Part shown: piece after piece, positions 8,159 through 15,853 of the stretch | Layout: each line of letters opens with the position of its first letter | Position numbering within the stretch: the first letter of the stretch is position 1 | From: JAJNBA01 sp035512775 | Lineage (GTDB): Bacteria > Actinomycetota > UBA4738 > HRBIN12 | DNA length: 64,000 bases | NCBI GenBank assembly: GCA_035512775.1 | Contig: DATKDI010000057.1 | Coordinates: forward strand, 31,772-95,771 | Reading direction: 5' to 3' | The notes under the pieces: model-generated | Seen by the model: the letters and a program-made list of their open reading frames with translations, nothing else | What the model was told of the DNA's origin: nothing | The model's database searches: none | Position numbers and translations under genes: made by a program

Positions 8159-8165
8159 GAGGTCC

Positions 8166-9029
8166 ATGCGACCCGCCGACGTCCGACACGTGGGAGTGGT
8201 CGGTGGTGGGCTCATGGGCTCGGGCATCGTCGAGGTCTGCGCGCGCGCCGGTCTCCGCGTCACGTTCGTCGAGGCATCGGACCAGCTCGTGGTCGCCGGC
8301 CGCGGCCGCGTCGAGCGGTCGGTCGCGAAGGCCGTCGAGCGCGGCAAGCTCGACGCGGCCGCGGCCGGGGAGGCGCTCGGCCGGATCGACGCCGCGACGG
8401 ACCTCGGGGCCCTCGCCGACGTGGACCTCGTGATCGAGGCGGCCACGGAGGACCGGGATGCGAAGGCCGCGATCTTCGCCCGTCTCGGAACGGTCACCCG
8501 CCTCGAGGTCGTACTGGCCTCCAATACCTCCTCGATCCCGATCCGCGAGCTCGGTGCCGCGAGTGAACGTCCCGACATGGTGATCGGGATGCACTTCTTC
8601 AACCCGCCGCCGGTGATGGCGCTGCTCGAGCTCACGCCCTCCGACGACACGAGCGAGGAGACGTACGAGCTCGTTCGCGCGTTCGGGACCGAGGTCCTCG
8701 GCAAGACGTGCGTGCGCTCGGGCGACGAGGCGGGATTCATCGTGAACCGGCTCCTGATCCCGTACCTGTTCGACGCGATCCGGCTGCACGAGTCGGGGTT
8801 CGCCACACGGGAGGACATCGACACCGCCATGCGCCTCGGGCTCGCCCATCCGATGGGACCGCTCACCCTGTCCGACCTGATCGGGCTGGACACGCTGCTC
8901 GCGATCGGTGACGTACTGCGGGAGGCCTTCCCAGGGGAGTCGAAGTACGAAGCGCCGAAGCTCCTCAGGGACCTCGTCGCCGAAGGCAAGCTCGGCAAGA
9001 AGTCAGGCGGCGGGTTCTACGACGCCTGA
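8166..9029 (+). CDS. hbd: 3-hydroxybutyryl-CoA / 3-hydroxyacyl-CoA dehydrogenase
   Basis: A 287-residue NAD(P)-dependent dehydrogenase that interconverts 3-hydroxyacyl-CoA and 3-oxoacyl-CoA. Residues 9-20 read HVGVVGGGLMGSGI, the Rossmann GxGxMG loop. VLASNTSSIPI and GMHFFNPPPVMALLE carry the catalytic Ser and His, DEAGFIVNRLLIPYL follows, and the C-terminal domain contains GLAHPMGPLTLSDLIGLDT and the family ending KSGGGFYD. Length matches stand-alone Hbd/PaaH enzymes. With the thiolase at 18646 it could serve acetoacetyl-CoA or beta-oxidation chemistry, and it could feed the crotonyl-CoA used by Ccr. The start is fixed by a hexamer 7 nt upstream. Confidence 0.9.
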   Translation: MRPADVRHVGVVGGGLMGSGIVEVCARAGLRVTFVEASDQLVVAGRGRVERSVAKAVERGKLDAAAAGEALGRIDAATDLGALADVDLVIEAATEDRDAKAAIFARLGTVTRLEVVLASNTSSIPIRELGAASERPDMVIGMHFFNPPPVMALLELTPSDDTSEETYELVRAFGTEVLGKTCVRSGDEAGFIVNRLLIPYLFDAIRLHESGFATREDIDTAMRLGLAHPMGPLTLSDLIGLDTLLAIGDVLREAFPGESKYEAPKLLRDLVAEGKLGKKSGGGFYDA

Positions 9030-9036
9030 GCGACCG

Positions 9037-9348
9037 TCACCGAGACGCTTCCACGCATGCGCAGCCCTGCGGGCCGACGGTGGCGCTGTGCAACGTGCCC
9101 GGCTCCAGGTCCAATCGGTCGCCTGCCGTCAGCTCGATGTCACCGTCGTCGGTATGGAACACGATCGACCCGGTAAGGCAGAAGAGCACCTTGTGGAAGG
9201 CGTGGTCGTGCGAGCCGTAGCGGTCCTCCGGACGGTTCCCCCAGAACCGAGGTGCGGAGCATCCTTCCGCCTCGAAGGCAGCAAGGGCCTCCGCGCGCGA
9301 CGCGTTGCCGGCTCGTCGGGTCGCGCCCACGCTCAGAGCTCGATGCAC
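9037..9348 (-). CDS. Small cupin-domain protein
   Basis: A 103-residue single-domain cupin. GSHDHAFHKVLFCLTG supplies the first metal motif (G-x-H-x-H pattern followed by Lys/Glu-like spacing), and AGDRLDLEPGTLHSATVGPQG supplies the second cupin motif with its late His. Such proteins bind a metal and a small ligand; the substrate is unknown. I take GTG at 9348 because GGGAG lies 5 nt upstream, giving a 16-nt overlap with the preceding gene of the minus-strand operon. A second GTG at 9330, just past that gene's stop, is the alternative. It is the last gene of the pccB operon and is convergent with hbd. Confidence 0.7.
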   Translation of the reverse strand: MHRALSVGATRRAGNASRAEALAAFEAEGCSAPRFWGNRPEDRYGSHDHAFHKVLFCLTGSIVFHTDDGDIELTAGDRLDLEPGTLHSATVGPQGCACVEASR

Positions 9349-9974
9349 AGGATCTCCCGGGCGAGGTCCAGCTCCTCGAGGGGAACCAGGATCGCCGCCT
9401 GGGCCTTCGTGGAGGCTCGTTCCTCCTCGCCCGGAAGCTCGATCCGGACGTCGACGCCTCCCGCACCGAGGCGGTTCGTCTGGACACCCACGTCCTGGAG
9501 GCGCGTCCAGGTGACGACGGCCATGTCGCTCGCGGGACCATCCTGCTCAGGATCGACGGCGATGTCGTCGACGAGCCCGACCTCGCCGGTGAACTCGACG
9601 AGGACCGCCTGCGCGTCGATCAGGTTCGACGCGTGCAGGACGATCGCGACCCCGCCGTCCTCCGCCGGCTCCCCGCGCTGGGCGCCGATCTCCTCCTCTT
9701 CGAGCGCGGCGAGGAAGGCATCCACGTCCTCCTCGACCATCGAGGTGAGCACGACCGGCTCCTCCTCGAGGGCGAATCGGTCGAGCGATCCCACCGCCGC
9801 GTCTTCACCACGCTCGACGACTTCCAGGCGGCCGGACTTGGCCTCCGCGGTCTCCTCTTGGGCCGGGGAGGGGCCGGGAACGAGCGCCGACCCGCAGTTG
9901 AGACAGGTCGTGGACCAGGTTCCGTACTCGGCCAGGCAGTTCGGGCGATGCGTGTAGCTGCCCGCGGTCGTCAA
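9333..9974 (-). CDS. Zinc-ribbon protein with two DUF2007-like segments
   Basis: 213 residues, not a characterised family. Near the N-terminus, RPNCLAEYGTWSTTCLNCGS resembles the short zinc ribbon (C..AEY......C..CG) that often precedes DUF2007, a GlnB-like domain proposed to sense small ligands. Two later alpha/beta stretches, around PVVLTSMVEEDVDAFLAAL and AVVTWTRLQDVGVQTNRLG, look like degenerate copies of that domain. The ribbon has lost its first Cys pair (one Cys before AEY). The only credible start is TTG at 9974, overlapping the stop of the epsilon gene as TTGA, which implies translational coupling. Being in the acyl-CoA carboxylase operon suggests a regulatory or assembly role, but that is inference. 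Confidence 0.6.
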   Translation of the reverse strand: MTTAGSYTHRPNCLAEYGTWSTTCLNCGSALVPGPSPAQEETAEAKSGRLEVVERGEDAAVGSLDRFALEEEPVVLTSMVEEDVDAFLAALEEEEIGAQRGEPAEDGGVAIVLHASNLIDAQAVLVEFTGEVGLVDDIAVDPEQDGPASDMAVVTWTRLQDVGVQTNRLGAGGVDVRIELPGEEERASTKAQAAILVPLEELDLAREILCIEL

Positions 9975-10240
9975 CGGACGTCGCCGCGGCCGTGGACCGG
10001 AGGCACGCCCTTGCGCGCGAACTCGACCCATTGCCCGTGCCACGGTTCCCGCGCGAACCGCCTCACCTGGAGTGCCCCGAAGCCCGTCGCGTCGATCCTC
10101 CCCTGGAGCACCCACGCCGGCGGCTTGGGGTTCTCGGCGGAGAAGTAGCGCTCGAGGGCCATCAGGATCGCGCGGTCCTCCTCGGGCGAGACCTCCTCGG
10201 AGATCTCGAAGCGCCGTTCGTCGTTCGAGCCGTTCGTCAT
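9971..10240 (-). CDS. Acyl-CoA carboxylase epsilon-like subunit
   Basis: 89 residues. The acidic N-terminus (NDERRFEISEEVSPEED) is followed by a helix ending in a Trp-containing segment, PPAWVLQGRIDATGF. That arrangement recalls the small epsilon subunits (AccE/PccE) that stabilise the alpha-beta complex of actinobacterial acyl-CoA carboxylases; these diverge strongly in sequence and are recognised mainly by size, the conserved Trp-Arg region and position. It follows pccB by 17 nt, which is the expected place. The C-terminus (residues 60-89) is longer and more basic than I would expect. ATG at 10240 is the only sensible start. Confidence 0.6.
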   Translation of the reverse strand: MTNGSNDERRFEISEEVSPEEDRAILMALERYFSAENPKPPAWVLQGRIDATGFGALQVRRFAREPWHGQWVEFARKGVPPVHGRGDVR

Positions 10241-10257
10241 CGGGAGCCGTTCATCGC

Positions 10258-11847
10258 TTACAGGGGGATGTTCCCGTGCTTGCGTGCCGGGATCGTCTCG
10301 CGCTTCGTGGACAGCATCCGGAGGGCCTTGATCAGCCGAGGCCTCGTCTCCGCGGGCTCGATCACGTCGTCGATGAACCCGCGCTCGGCGGCCGCGTACG
10401 GCGTCGAGAACTTGTCGCGGTACTCGCGGATCAGCTCCTTCCGACGGGCATCGGGATCGGCGGCCTTCTCGATCTCCTTCTTGAACACCACGTTCACCGC
10501 TCCCTCAGCACCCATGACCGCGATCTCGGCGGTGGGCCACGCGAACGACACGTCGGCCCGCAGGTGCTTCGAGTTCATGACGAGGTACGCCCCGCCGTAC
10601 GCCTTGCGGGTGATCACCGTCATCCGAGGGACCGTCGCCTCCGCGAACGCGTAGAGGAGCTTCGCGCCGTGACGGATGATGCCGCCGAACTCCTGCTCGG
10701 TGCCCGGGAGGAATCCGGGAACGTCGACGAACGTGAGGATCGGGATGTTGAACGCGTCGCAGAACCGGACGAACCGCGAGGCCTTCTCCGATGCATCGAT
10801 GTCCAGCGTCCCCGCGATCACCTTCGGCTGGTTCCCCACGATCCCGATCGTGCGTCCGTCCAGGCGTGCGAACCCGACCACGATGTTCATCGCCCACAGC
10901 GGGAAGATCTCGAGGAACTCCCCGTCGTCGACGACACGGCGGATCACCTCGTGCATGTCGTACGGCTCTTGCGCGCGGTCGGGGACGAGGTGTGTGAGGC
11001 CGTCGTCCACGCGATCGGGGTCGTCCGTGGTCGCGTACGCGGGAGGGTCCTCGAGATTGTTCGAGGGGAGGAACGAGAGCAGGTAGCGAACGCGGTTCAG
11101 GACATCCTCGTCGTCCTCGCCGATCGAAGAGGCGACGCCCGACTTGGCCGAGTGGGTCATGGCACCGCCGAGCTCCTCGAACGTGACCTCTTCTCCGGTC
11201 ACCGCTTTGATCACGTCGGGCCCGGTGATGAACATGTGGGAGGTTTCCTTCACCATGAACGTGAAGTCGGTGATCGCGGGGGAGTACACGGCGCCCCCGG
11301 CGCAGGGGCCCATGATCACGGAGATCTGGGGGATCACGCCGCTCGCGCGCACGTTGCGTTCGAAGATGAAGCCGTACCCGGCGAGCGAAGCGGCACCCTC
11401 CTGGATCCGCGCCCCCCCGGAGTCGTTGATCTGGACGAAGGGCGCGCCGGTGGAGATCGCGAGGTCCATCACCTTGCAGACCTTCTGCGCGTGGACCTCA
11501 CCCATGGAGCCCCCGAAGACCGCGAAGTCCTGTGATGCCACGAAGATCTTCCGCCCCCCGACGGTCCCGTAGCCCGTGACGACGCCGTCTCCGGGCGGAC
11601 GCTTGCGGTCCATCCCGAAGTCGTGCGCACGGTGGACGGCGAACGGGTCCGTCTCCACGAACGAGCCCTTGTCCATCAGGAGCTGGACCCGTTCTCGCGC
11701 GGTGAGCTTCCCTCGCTCGTGCTGCTTGGCGGCGGCATCCCTGCCTCCCGGCGTGAGAGCCGCCTTCCTGCGCTTCCGCAACTCGTCGATCCGTTCCTCG
11801 ACGGTGGTCGTCTTCGCGGTCTCGACGTCTTTATCGGTGGTCGCCAT
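10258..11847 (-). CDS. pccB: Acyl-CoA (propionyl-CoA) carboxylase beta subunit, carboxyltransferase
   Basis: A 529-residue carboxyltransferase with the two crotonase-fold halves typical of PccB/AccD. The first half carries FVQINDSGGARIQEG and MGPCAGGAVYSPA, the oxyanion loop that positions the acyl-CoA. The second half carries FVDVPGFLPGTEQE and MTVITRKAYGGAYLVM, the biotin-side loop. The ending GNIPL is the family signature. It moves CO2 from biotin to propionyl- or acetyl-CoA and must pair with the alpha subunit at 3202-4923. The residue after PGFLPG that often helps predict chain-length preference is not interpretable by eye. ATG at 11847 is fixed by TAGACT ending 7 nt upstream; another ATG 18 nt earlier lies inside the promoter. 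Confidence 0.93.
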   Translation of the reverse strand: MATTDKDVETAKTTTVEERIDELRKRRKAALTPGGRDAAAKQHERGKLTARERVQLLMDKGSFVETDPFAVHRAHDFGMDRKRPPGDGVVTGYGTVGGRKIFVASQDFAVFGGSMGEVHAQKVCKVMDLAISTGAPFVQINDSGGARIQEGAASLAGYGFIFERNVRASGVIPQISVIMGPCAGGAVYSPAITDFTFMVKETSHMFITGPDVIKAVTGEEVTFEELGGAMTHSAKSGVASSIGEDDEDVLNRVRYLLSFLPSNNLEDPPAYATTDDPDRVDDGLTHLVPDRAQEPYDMHEVIRRVVDDGEFLEIFPLWAMNIVVGFARLDGRTIGIVGNQPKVIAGTLDIDASEKASRFVRFCDAFNIPILTFVDVPGFLPGTEQEFGGIIRHGAKLLYAFAEATVPRMTVITRKAYGGAYLVMNSKHLRADVSFAWPTAEIAVMGAEGAVNVVFKKEIEKAADPDARRKELIREYRDKFSTPYAAAERGFIDDVIEPAETRPRLIKALRMLSTKRETIPARKHGNIPL

Positions 11848-11854
11848 GGGGCGG

Positions 11855-11860
11855 AGTCTA
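11855..11860 (-). promoter_or_regulatory. -10 hexamer TAGACT for the pccB operon (leaderless)
   Basis: TAGACT on the minus strand ending 7 nt before the pccB ATG. It overlaps an upstream in-frame ATG, which argues against that start. Confidence 0.55.
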
Positions 11861-11933
11861 TTCATGGCGGGCACGATCGGGGCAGCGCGATCCCGTAACG
11901 GCGCGAACCCGTAGCCGCGCGATCCGGAGCCGC

Positions 11934-12380
11934 TCAGCACTCCTTCGGAGGCCAGCCGGCGTTCCGCCACGTGCCGATCTTGAACACCATCCGGATGGTC
12001 ACGATCGCGTTGGTGCGCCCGTTGAGGGCGCGCGGGGAGAGCTCCCAGGCCGGGCGCGTGTGCTCGGTGAATCGGGCGGGCCACATGTCCCGGTCGTGCT
12101 GGAACAGACCCCGATACTGGCCCGTGGGCTGCGATGTCGCGGACGGGTCGAGGCCGCTCTCGCGTCGGGCGATGCAGATCGCCCGTTCCTGTCCGCCGGG
12201 GACCGGGCCGAACCGCTCCACCGCGCAGACGATCCTCCGCTTCGAGAAGGCTTGGGTCGATTCGTCGTCCCGGCGATGGAAGTCACACGGGCCGGGGGCG
12301 TGATGCGCGAACGCGGGCGTCGCTCCGAGGAGGACCCCGATGACCAGCGCGAGCACCGCGATCGCGGATCGGGTTCGCAT
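11934..12380 (-). CDS. Small secreted lysozyme/transglycosylase-like protein
   Basis: 148 residues. A signal peptide, TRSAIAVLALVIGVLLGATPAFA, ends at an AxA site near residue 24. The mature part contains ERAICIARRESGLDPSATS, in which the Glu after Arg-Arg fits the catalytic Glu of lysozyme-like transglycosylases (IARRESG pattern), and QYRGLFQHDRDMWPARF, the usual GLFQ segment. Two or more Cys could form a disulfide. It would cleave glycan strands outside the cell; similarity to resuscitation-promoting factors is only at fold level. The gene stands alone between the pccB promoter and the ArsR gene. ATG 12380 is chosen for the signal peptide; a TTG precedes it by one codon. Confidence 0.72.
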   Translation of the reverse strand: MRTRSAIAVLALVIGVLLGATPAFAHHAPGPCDFHRRDDESTQAFSKRRIVCAVERFGPVPGGQERAICIARRESGLDPSATSQPTGQYRGLFQHDRDMWPARFTEHTRPAWELSPRALNGRTNAIVTIRMVFKIGTWRNAGWPPKEC

Positions 12381-12483
12381 CAACGCAACATCTCGGTCAT
12401 GAACGTGCGGAACCGCCGATGGGAAGGTCCCGCTCGGCGGCTCTCGCGGACAGTACCGGGTGGGTGGCTTCGCGTCTACACGG

Positions 12484-13035
12484 CTACCCGTCGACTCGAC
12501 CACCCGCGCGCCAGTAGACGCCGGCCTCCCTGTCCAGGGATCCCTCGTCGACGAGCGAGCGGCGGAGCGCCGCGTGATCGAGGAAGAAACCTCCGACGAT
12601 CACGTTGACCTCTCGTTCGTGGTAGCGCACCCCGGGCTCGAACTCGATCGCGATCCGCTCGAGGACGGTCCGTCGTTTCGAAGCCTTCGACGGGATCTCC
12701 GTGAGACGCCCGTCGCGGAAGAAGGCACGGAGCACCGCTTCCTCGTCCTCGTTGGCCGCGCCGAGCGCGATCCCCGCGTCTCGGCGCGGTCCCACCTGCT
12801 CGGCGGCCCATCGAAGGGTCTCACGATCGAGCCGGTAGGTGCGGTGGTCGGATCCCAACCGGGCGACGCCGGCAGCGGCGAGCCGGGTCAGGTGCCGACG
12901 CACCCGGGGGAGGGGGAGCCCGAGGGTCTCCGCCAGCGGCGCGGCCGCGGCGTCGCCCGCCGCCAAGGCGCCGGCGATCCGCAGCCGCTCCGGATCCGCC
13001 AGGGCGCGAAGGATGTCGTCGGGATGCTCGGCCAT
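12484..13035 (-). CDS. ArsR-type winged-helix regulator with C-terminal DUF2087 domain
   Basis: 183 residues. The N-terminal half (DDILRALADPERLRIAGAL, then GLPLPRVRRHLTRLAAAGV) is an ArsR-like winged helix with the usual recognition helix. No metal-binding Cys motif is visible. The C-terminal half, with LRAFFRDGRLTEIPSKASKR, RRTVLERIAIEFEPG and YHEREVNVIV, is a DUF2087 domain, a small fold often attached to HTH regulators. The ligand is unknown. It is divergent from the nuclease-fold gene at 13063 and may control it. An upstream ATG at 13056 would add 7 residues and has GAGGAG 9 nt before it, but that purine run is simply the antisense of the other gene's CTCCTC codons, so I prefer 13035. 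Confidence 0.75.
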   Translation of the reverse strand: MAEHPDDILRALADPERLRIAGALAAGDAAAAPLAETLGLPLPRVRRHLTRLAAAGVARLGSDHRTYRLDRETLRWAAEQVGPRRDAGIALGAANEDEEAVLRAFFRDGRLTEIPSKASKRRTVLERIAIEFEPGVRYHEREVNVIVGGFFLDHAALRRSLVDEGSLDREAGVYWRAGGRVDG

Positions 13036-13050
13036 GTCGGTTTCGTTGCC

Positions 13051-13056
13051 TACCAT
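13051..13056 (+). promoter_or_regulatory. -10 hexamer TACCAT for the PD-(D/E)XK gene (leaderless)
   Basis: TACCAT ending 6 nt before the ATG at 13063. It lies within 20 nt of the divergent ArsR start. Confidence 0.45.
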
Positions 13057-13062
13057 GATGCG

Positions 13063-13983
13063 ATGCTCCTCACCGATCCGCAGCGCCGGACGCTCGATCG
13101 CCTGATCGGCACGGAGGAGCGACCGGTCTTCGCCGCCGATCTGCGGCAGCGTCTCGTCGACCGGATCGAGGGAGCCGCGCGCGAGCTCGAGCTCCAGGAG
13201 CCGCTGTGGCTGGGCAAGGAGGCGCTCAATCAGCTCGCCCGGTGTGAGGGCCGGTTCGCGGCCCGGCTCCAACGGGAGGACCCCCCGTTCGAGCACTCCG
13301 TCAACACGGCTGCCGGCGTGCTCGCCCACAAGGCGATCGAGGTCGACATCGGTGCGCGCGACGACAGGGATCCTCACGCGATCGCCGTGACGGCCGCGGC
13401 GCGGCTGTCTGAGCGAGAGGAGCGGTTCGCCGAGTTCTGGCGAGAGCAGTCCGGCTCCGAGCAGGACGACCTCCTGATGGAGGTCGTCCGCAAGGTCACC
13501 CTCTTCCAGGGGTCGTTCCCTCCGCTCCGCGAGCTTCGCCGGGAGATGGCGCCCATCACGGAGCTGCCGGTCAAGGCGCAGCTCCTGGGTGGGGACCTCA
13601 CCCTCTCCGGCAAGATCGACCTGGTCCTGGGCGTGCCCGATCGGCTGGAGCCAAGCCGAGCGACGCGGCTCGCCATCGATCTGAAGACCGGCGGGGCGTG
13701 GCCGGAGCATGCGGAGGACATGCGCTTCTACGCCCTGCTGATGACGCTCCGCTTCGGGGTCCCGCCTTATCGGGTGGCCTCGCTGTTCCTCGATTCAGGC
13801 GAGTGGCAGGCGGAGGAGGTCGCGGAGGAGACGCTGTTCCACGCCGCCGACCGGGTGGTCTCGGCCGCCAGAGCGGCCGGCGCCCTCCTGGCCGGTCGTG
13901 AACCGCAGCTCACCGGTGGGTCGTGGTGCGCATGGTGCCCTCGGGCGTTCGTCTGTCCGAGCGCCGAACCGCGGCCCGTCTAG
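13063..13983 (+). CDS. PD-(D/E)XK nuclease superfamily protein (RecB/AddB-like)
   Basis: A 306-residue RecB-nuclease-like protein. Early on, LGKEALNQLARCEGRFAARL resembles the helix that opens PDDEXK_1 domains. The catalytic core is SGKIDLVLGVPDRL (metal Asp) followed about 25 residues later by LAIDLKTGGAW (the D-x-K motif), then EHAEDMRFYALL. Near the C-terminus, CAWCPRAFVCPS has the Cys spacing of the partial Fe-S cluster seen in Cas4 and AddB, but only three Cys are evident. It could trim DNA ends in repair; it has no helicase domain and no Cas neighbours. Its stop overlaps the algH stop at CTAG (13980-13983). Confidence 0.78.
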   Translation: MLLTDPQRRTLDRLIGTEERPVFAADLRQRLVDRIEGAARELELQEPLWLGKEALNQLARCEGRFAARLQREDPPFEHSVNTAAGVLAHKAIEVDIGARDDRDPHAIAVTAAARLSEREERFAEFWREQSGSEQDDLLMEVVRKVTLFQGSFPPLRELRREMAPITELPVKAQLLGGDLTLSGKIDLVLGVPDRLEPSRATRLAIDLKTGGAWPEHAEDMRFYALLMTLRFGVPPYRVASLFLDSGEWQAEEVAEETLFHAADRVVSAARAAGALLAGREPQLTGGSWCAWCPRAFVCPSAEPRPV

Positions 13984-14522
13984 TTCAGCGTCGGGTCGAG
14001 CGGCATCGTCGCGAGGAGCCGGAAACCGGGCCCCAGGCGCCCCACCGCAGACGCCCAGAGCCCCTCAGGGTCATCGGTGAATACGTCGCGGGGGAACGCG
14101 GGGGTCGCGTGCCAGGAATCCTCCGCGAACTCGGCCTCGAGCTGACCCGCGCTCCAGCCCGCGTAGCCGGCGAACACCCTGGCGCGACGAAGACCACCGA
14201 GCGAAGCGGTGTCGGTCTCCTCCGGCAGGAACCCGATCGTTTCGAGGGCGAGGACGCCCGCACGCTCTGGGTCTTCGAAGTCGGCGAGCACGACGGCGGC
14301 CTCGGGCTGGACGGGCCCGCCCCGGAAGAGCGTTTCGCCGGGAGGGACCAGCGGGGAGAGGGGTGGCGCCGCCTCCTCGACCGTGGCCTCCAGCGGATGG
14401 TTCAGGACGACACCCACGGCGCCTTCGTCGTCGTGATGGCCGATCAGCACGACGGTCCGCCGGAAGTTCGGGTCCCAGAGACTCGGGCCGGCGACCAACA
14501 GCTGACCTCGCAGGTTGTCCAT
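13980..14522 (-). CDS. algH: YqgE/AlgH family protein (UPF0301)
   Basis: 180 residues. The N-terminus LRGQLLVAGPSLWDPNFRRTVVLI is the family hallmark, followed by GAVGVVLNHPLEATVEE, FRGGPVQPEAAVVL and RVFAGYAGWSAGQLEAEF. The family is widespread in bacteria, forms a compact fold, and is annotated as a regulator by association with alginate genes in Pseudomonas; no biochemical activity is established. It is complete and of normal length. It is convergent with the nuclease-fold gene, sharing 4 nt, and divergent from ccr. Confidence 0.88.
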   Translation of the reverse strand: MDNLRGQLLVAGPSLWDPNFRRTVVLIGHHDDEGAVGVVLNHPLEATVEEAAPPLSPLVPPGETLFRGGPVQPEAAVVLADFEDPERAGVLALETIGFLPEETDTASLGGLRRARVFAGYAGWSAGQLEAEFAEDSWHATPAFPRDVFTDDPEGLWASAVGRLGPGFRLLATMPLDPTLN

Positions 14523-14566
14523 GCAGACATGCTCTCAAGTTGCCGCTCCGCTCGCTCCTGGGTTGT

Positions 14567-14572
14567 TAGGGT
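14567..14572 (+). promoter_or_regulatory. -10 hexamer TAGGGT for ccr (short leader)
   Basis: TAGGGT ends 26 nt before the ATG at 14599, predicting a leader of roughly 20 nt that includes the ribosome site GGAGAG. Confidence 0.45.
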
Positions 14573-14598
14573 TCGGCGGCCCCGATCGGAGAGTGCCC

Positions 14599-15840
14599 AT
14601 GTCGAAGGACCTGTACGAGATCGGCGAGATCCCCTCGGTCGGGGACGTCCCGGCGCAGATGCACGCGCAGGTCGTACGACCCGAGCGATACAGCGAACCG
14701 CGGGACGCGATCCGCGACGAGGTGATCGACGTACCTCCCCTCGGTCCGCACGACGCGCTCGTGATGGTGATGGCGGCCGGCGTGAACTTCAACAACGTGT
14801 GGGCGGCGCGCGGCGTGCCGATCGACGTCACGAAGACGCAGGCGCGATGGGGCGAGCCGACCGACTTCCACATCGTCGGGTCGGACGCCTCGGGGATCGT
14901 CTACGCGGTCGGGTCCGACGTCAGCGGCGTGGCCGTCGGGGACCACGTCGTGGTCCACGCCGGCCAGTGGGACGTCGACGATCCGTGGGTCGTGGAAGGG
15001 AACGATCCCGGTCTCGCGGGGAGCTTCCGCGTCTGGGGGTACGACACGTGCTGGGGCTCGATGGCGCAGTTCACCAAGGTGCAGGCGCATCAATGCCTCC
15101 CCAAGGCCGATCGGCTGACCTGGGAGGAAGCCGCCGCCCCGACCCTCACCGGTTCGACCGCCTACCGGATGTTGCACGGCTGGCCGCCCAACACGGTGAA
15201 GCCAGGGGAGGTCGTCCTCGTGTGGGGAGGTGCGGGAGGGCTGGGCTCCCTCGCGATCCAGCTCGTGGCGCTCGCGGGTGGCCGACCGGTCGCGGTGGTC
15301 TCCTCACCGGAGAAGGGCGAGTACTGCAAGGAACTCGGCGCGGTCGGCTTCATCGACCGGAGGGACTTCTCCCATTGGGGGGTGCCTCCCCCCTGGGACT
15401 CGCCCGACTGGAAGGCGTGGCTCGACGGTGCGAAGGCCTTCGGGAAAGCGATCTGGGACGCGGTGGGGGAGAAGGCCAGCCCGAGGATCGTGTTCGAACA
15501 CCCCGGGCAGGACACGATCCCCACCTCCAACTTCGTGTGCGATCGCGGCGGCATGATCGTGATCTGCGCGGGCACCACCGGCTACGACACGCTGATCGAC
15601 GTGCGCTACCTCTGGTATCTGCAGAAGCGCTACCAGGGTTCCCACCTCTTCAACGACGACCAGGCGGCGGCGTTCAACGACCTCGTGCGTGAGGAGAAGA
15701 TCCGAACGACCCTCGGGCATACCTATGGGTACGAGGAGGCGGGTCTCGCGCACCAGCTGATGGGCGAGGGCAAGCTCCCTGAGGGCAATGTCGCCGTGCT
15801 CATCAACGCGCCCGCAGCTGGTCTCTCGGGTCTCGGGTGA
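14599..15840 (+). CDS. ccr: Crotonyl-CoA carboxylase/reductase
   Basis: A 413-residue member of the zinc-less medium-chain reductase family, which reductively carboxylates crotonyl-CoA to ethylmalonyl-CoA with NADPH and CO2. The N-terminus SKDLYEIGEIPSVGDVP is diagnostic of Ccr. AAGVNFNNVWAARG holds the Asn that helps bind CO2. VWGYDTCWGSMAQFTKVQAHQCLPK, WGGAGGLGSLAIQL (the NADPH loop) and KRYQGSHLF (the catalytic His) are all present. This is the signature enzyme of the ethylmalonyl-CoA pathway, although in actinobacteria it may instead make extender units for polyketides. ATG at 14599 has GGAGAG 5-6 nt upstream. Epimerase, mutase and carboxylase genes are within 14 kb. Confidence 0.92.
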   Translation: MSKDLYEIGEIPSVGDVPAQMHAQVVRPERYSEPRDAIRDEVIDVPPLGPHDALVMVMAAGVNFNNVWAARGVPIDVTKTQARWGEPTDFHIVGSDASGIVYAVGSDVSGVAVGDHVVVHAGQWDVDDPWVVEGNDPGLAGSFRVWGYDTCWGSMAQFTKVQAHQCLPKADRLTWEEAAAPTLTGSTAYRMLHGWPPNTVKPGEVVLVWGGAGGLGSLAIQLVALAGGRPVAVVSSPEKGEYCKELGAVGFIDRRDFSHWGVPPPWDSPDWKAWLDGAKAFGKAIWDAVGEKASPRIVFEHPGQDTIPTSNFVCDRGGMIVICAGTTGYDTLIDVRYLWYLQKRYQGSHLFNDDQAAAFNDLVREEKIRTTLGHTYGYEEAGLAHQLMGEGKLPEGNVAVLINAPAAGLSGLG

Positions 15841-15853
15841 CGACGGGGGTCGA

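Noticed and set aside
11863..11865. Upstream ATG for pccB (six codons before 11847)
   Set aside because: It overlaps the TAGACT hexamer and has no ribosome site.
13054..13071. GAGGAG as the ribosome site for a longer ArsR protein starting at 13056
   Set aside because: The purine run is the complement of the CTC-CTC codons of the divergent gene, so it is not independent evidence.
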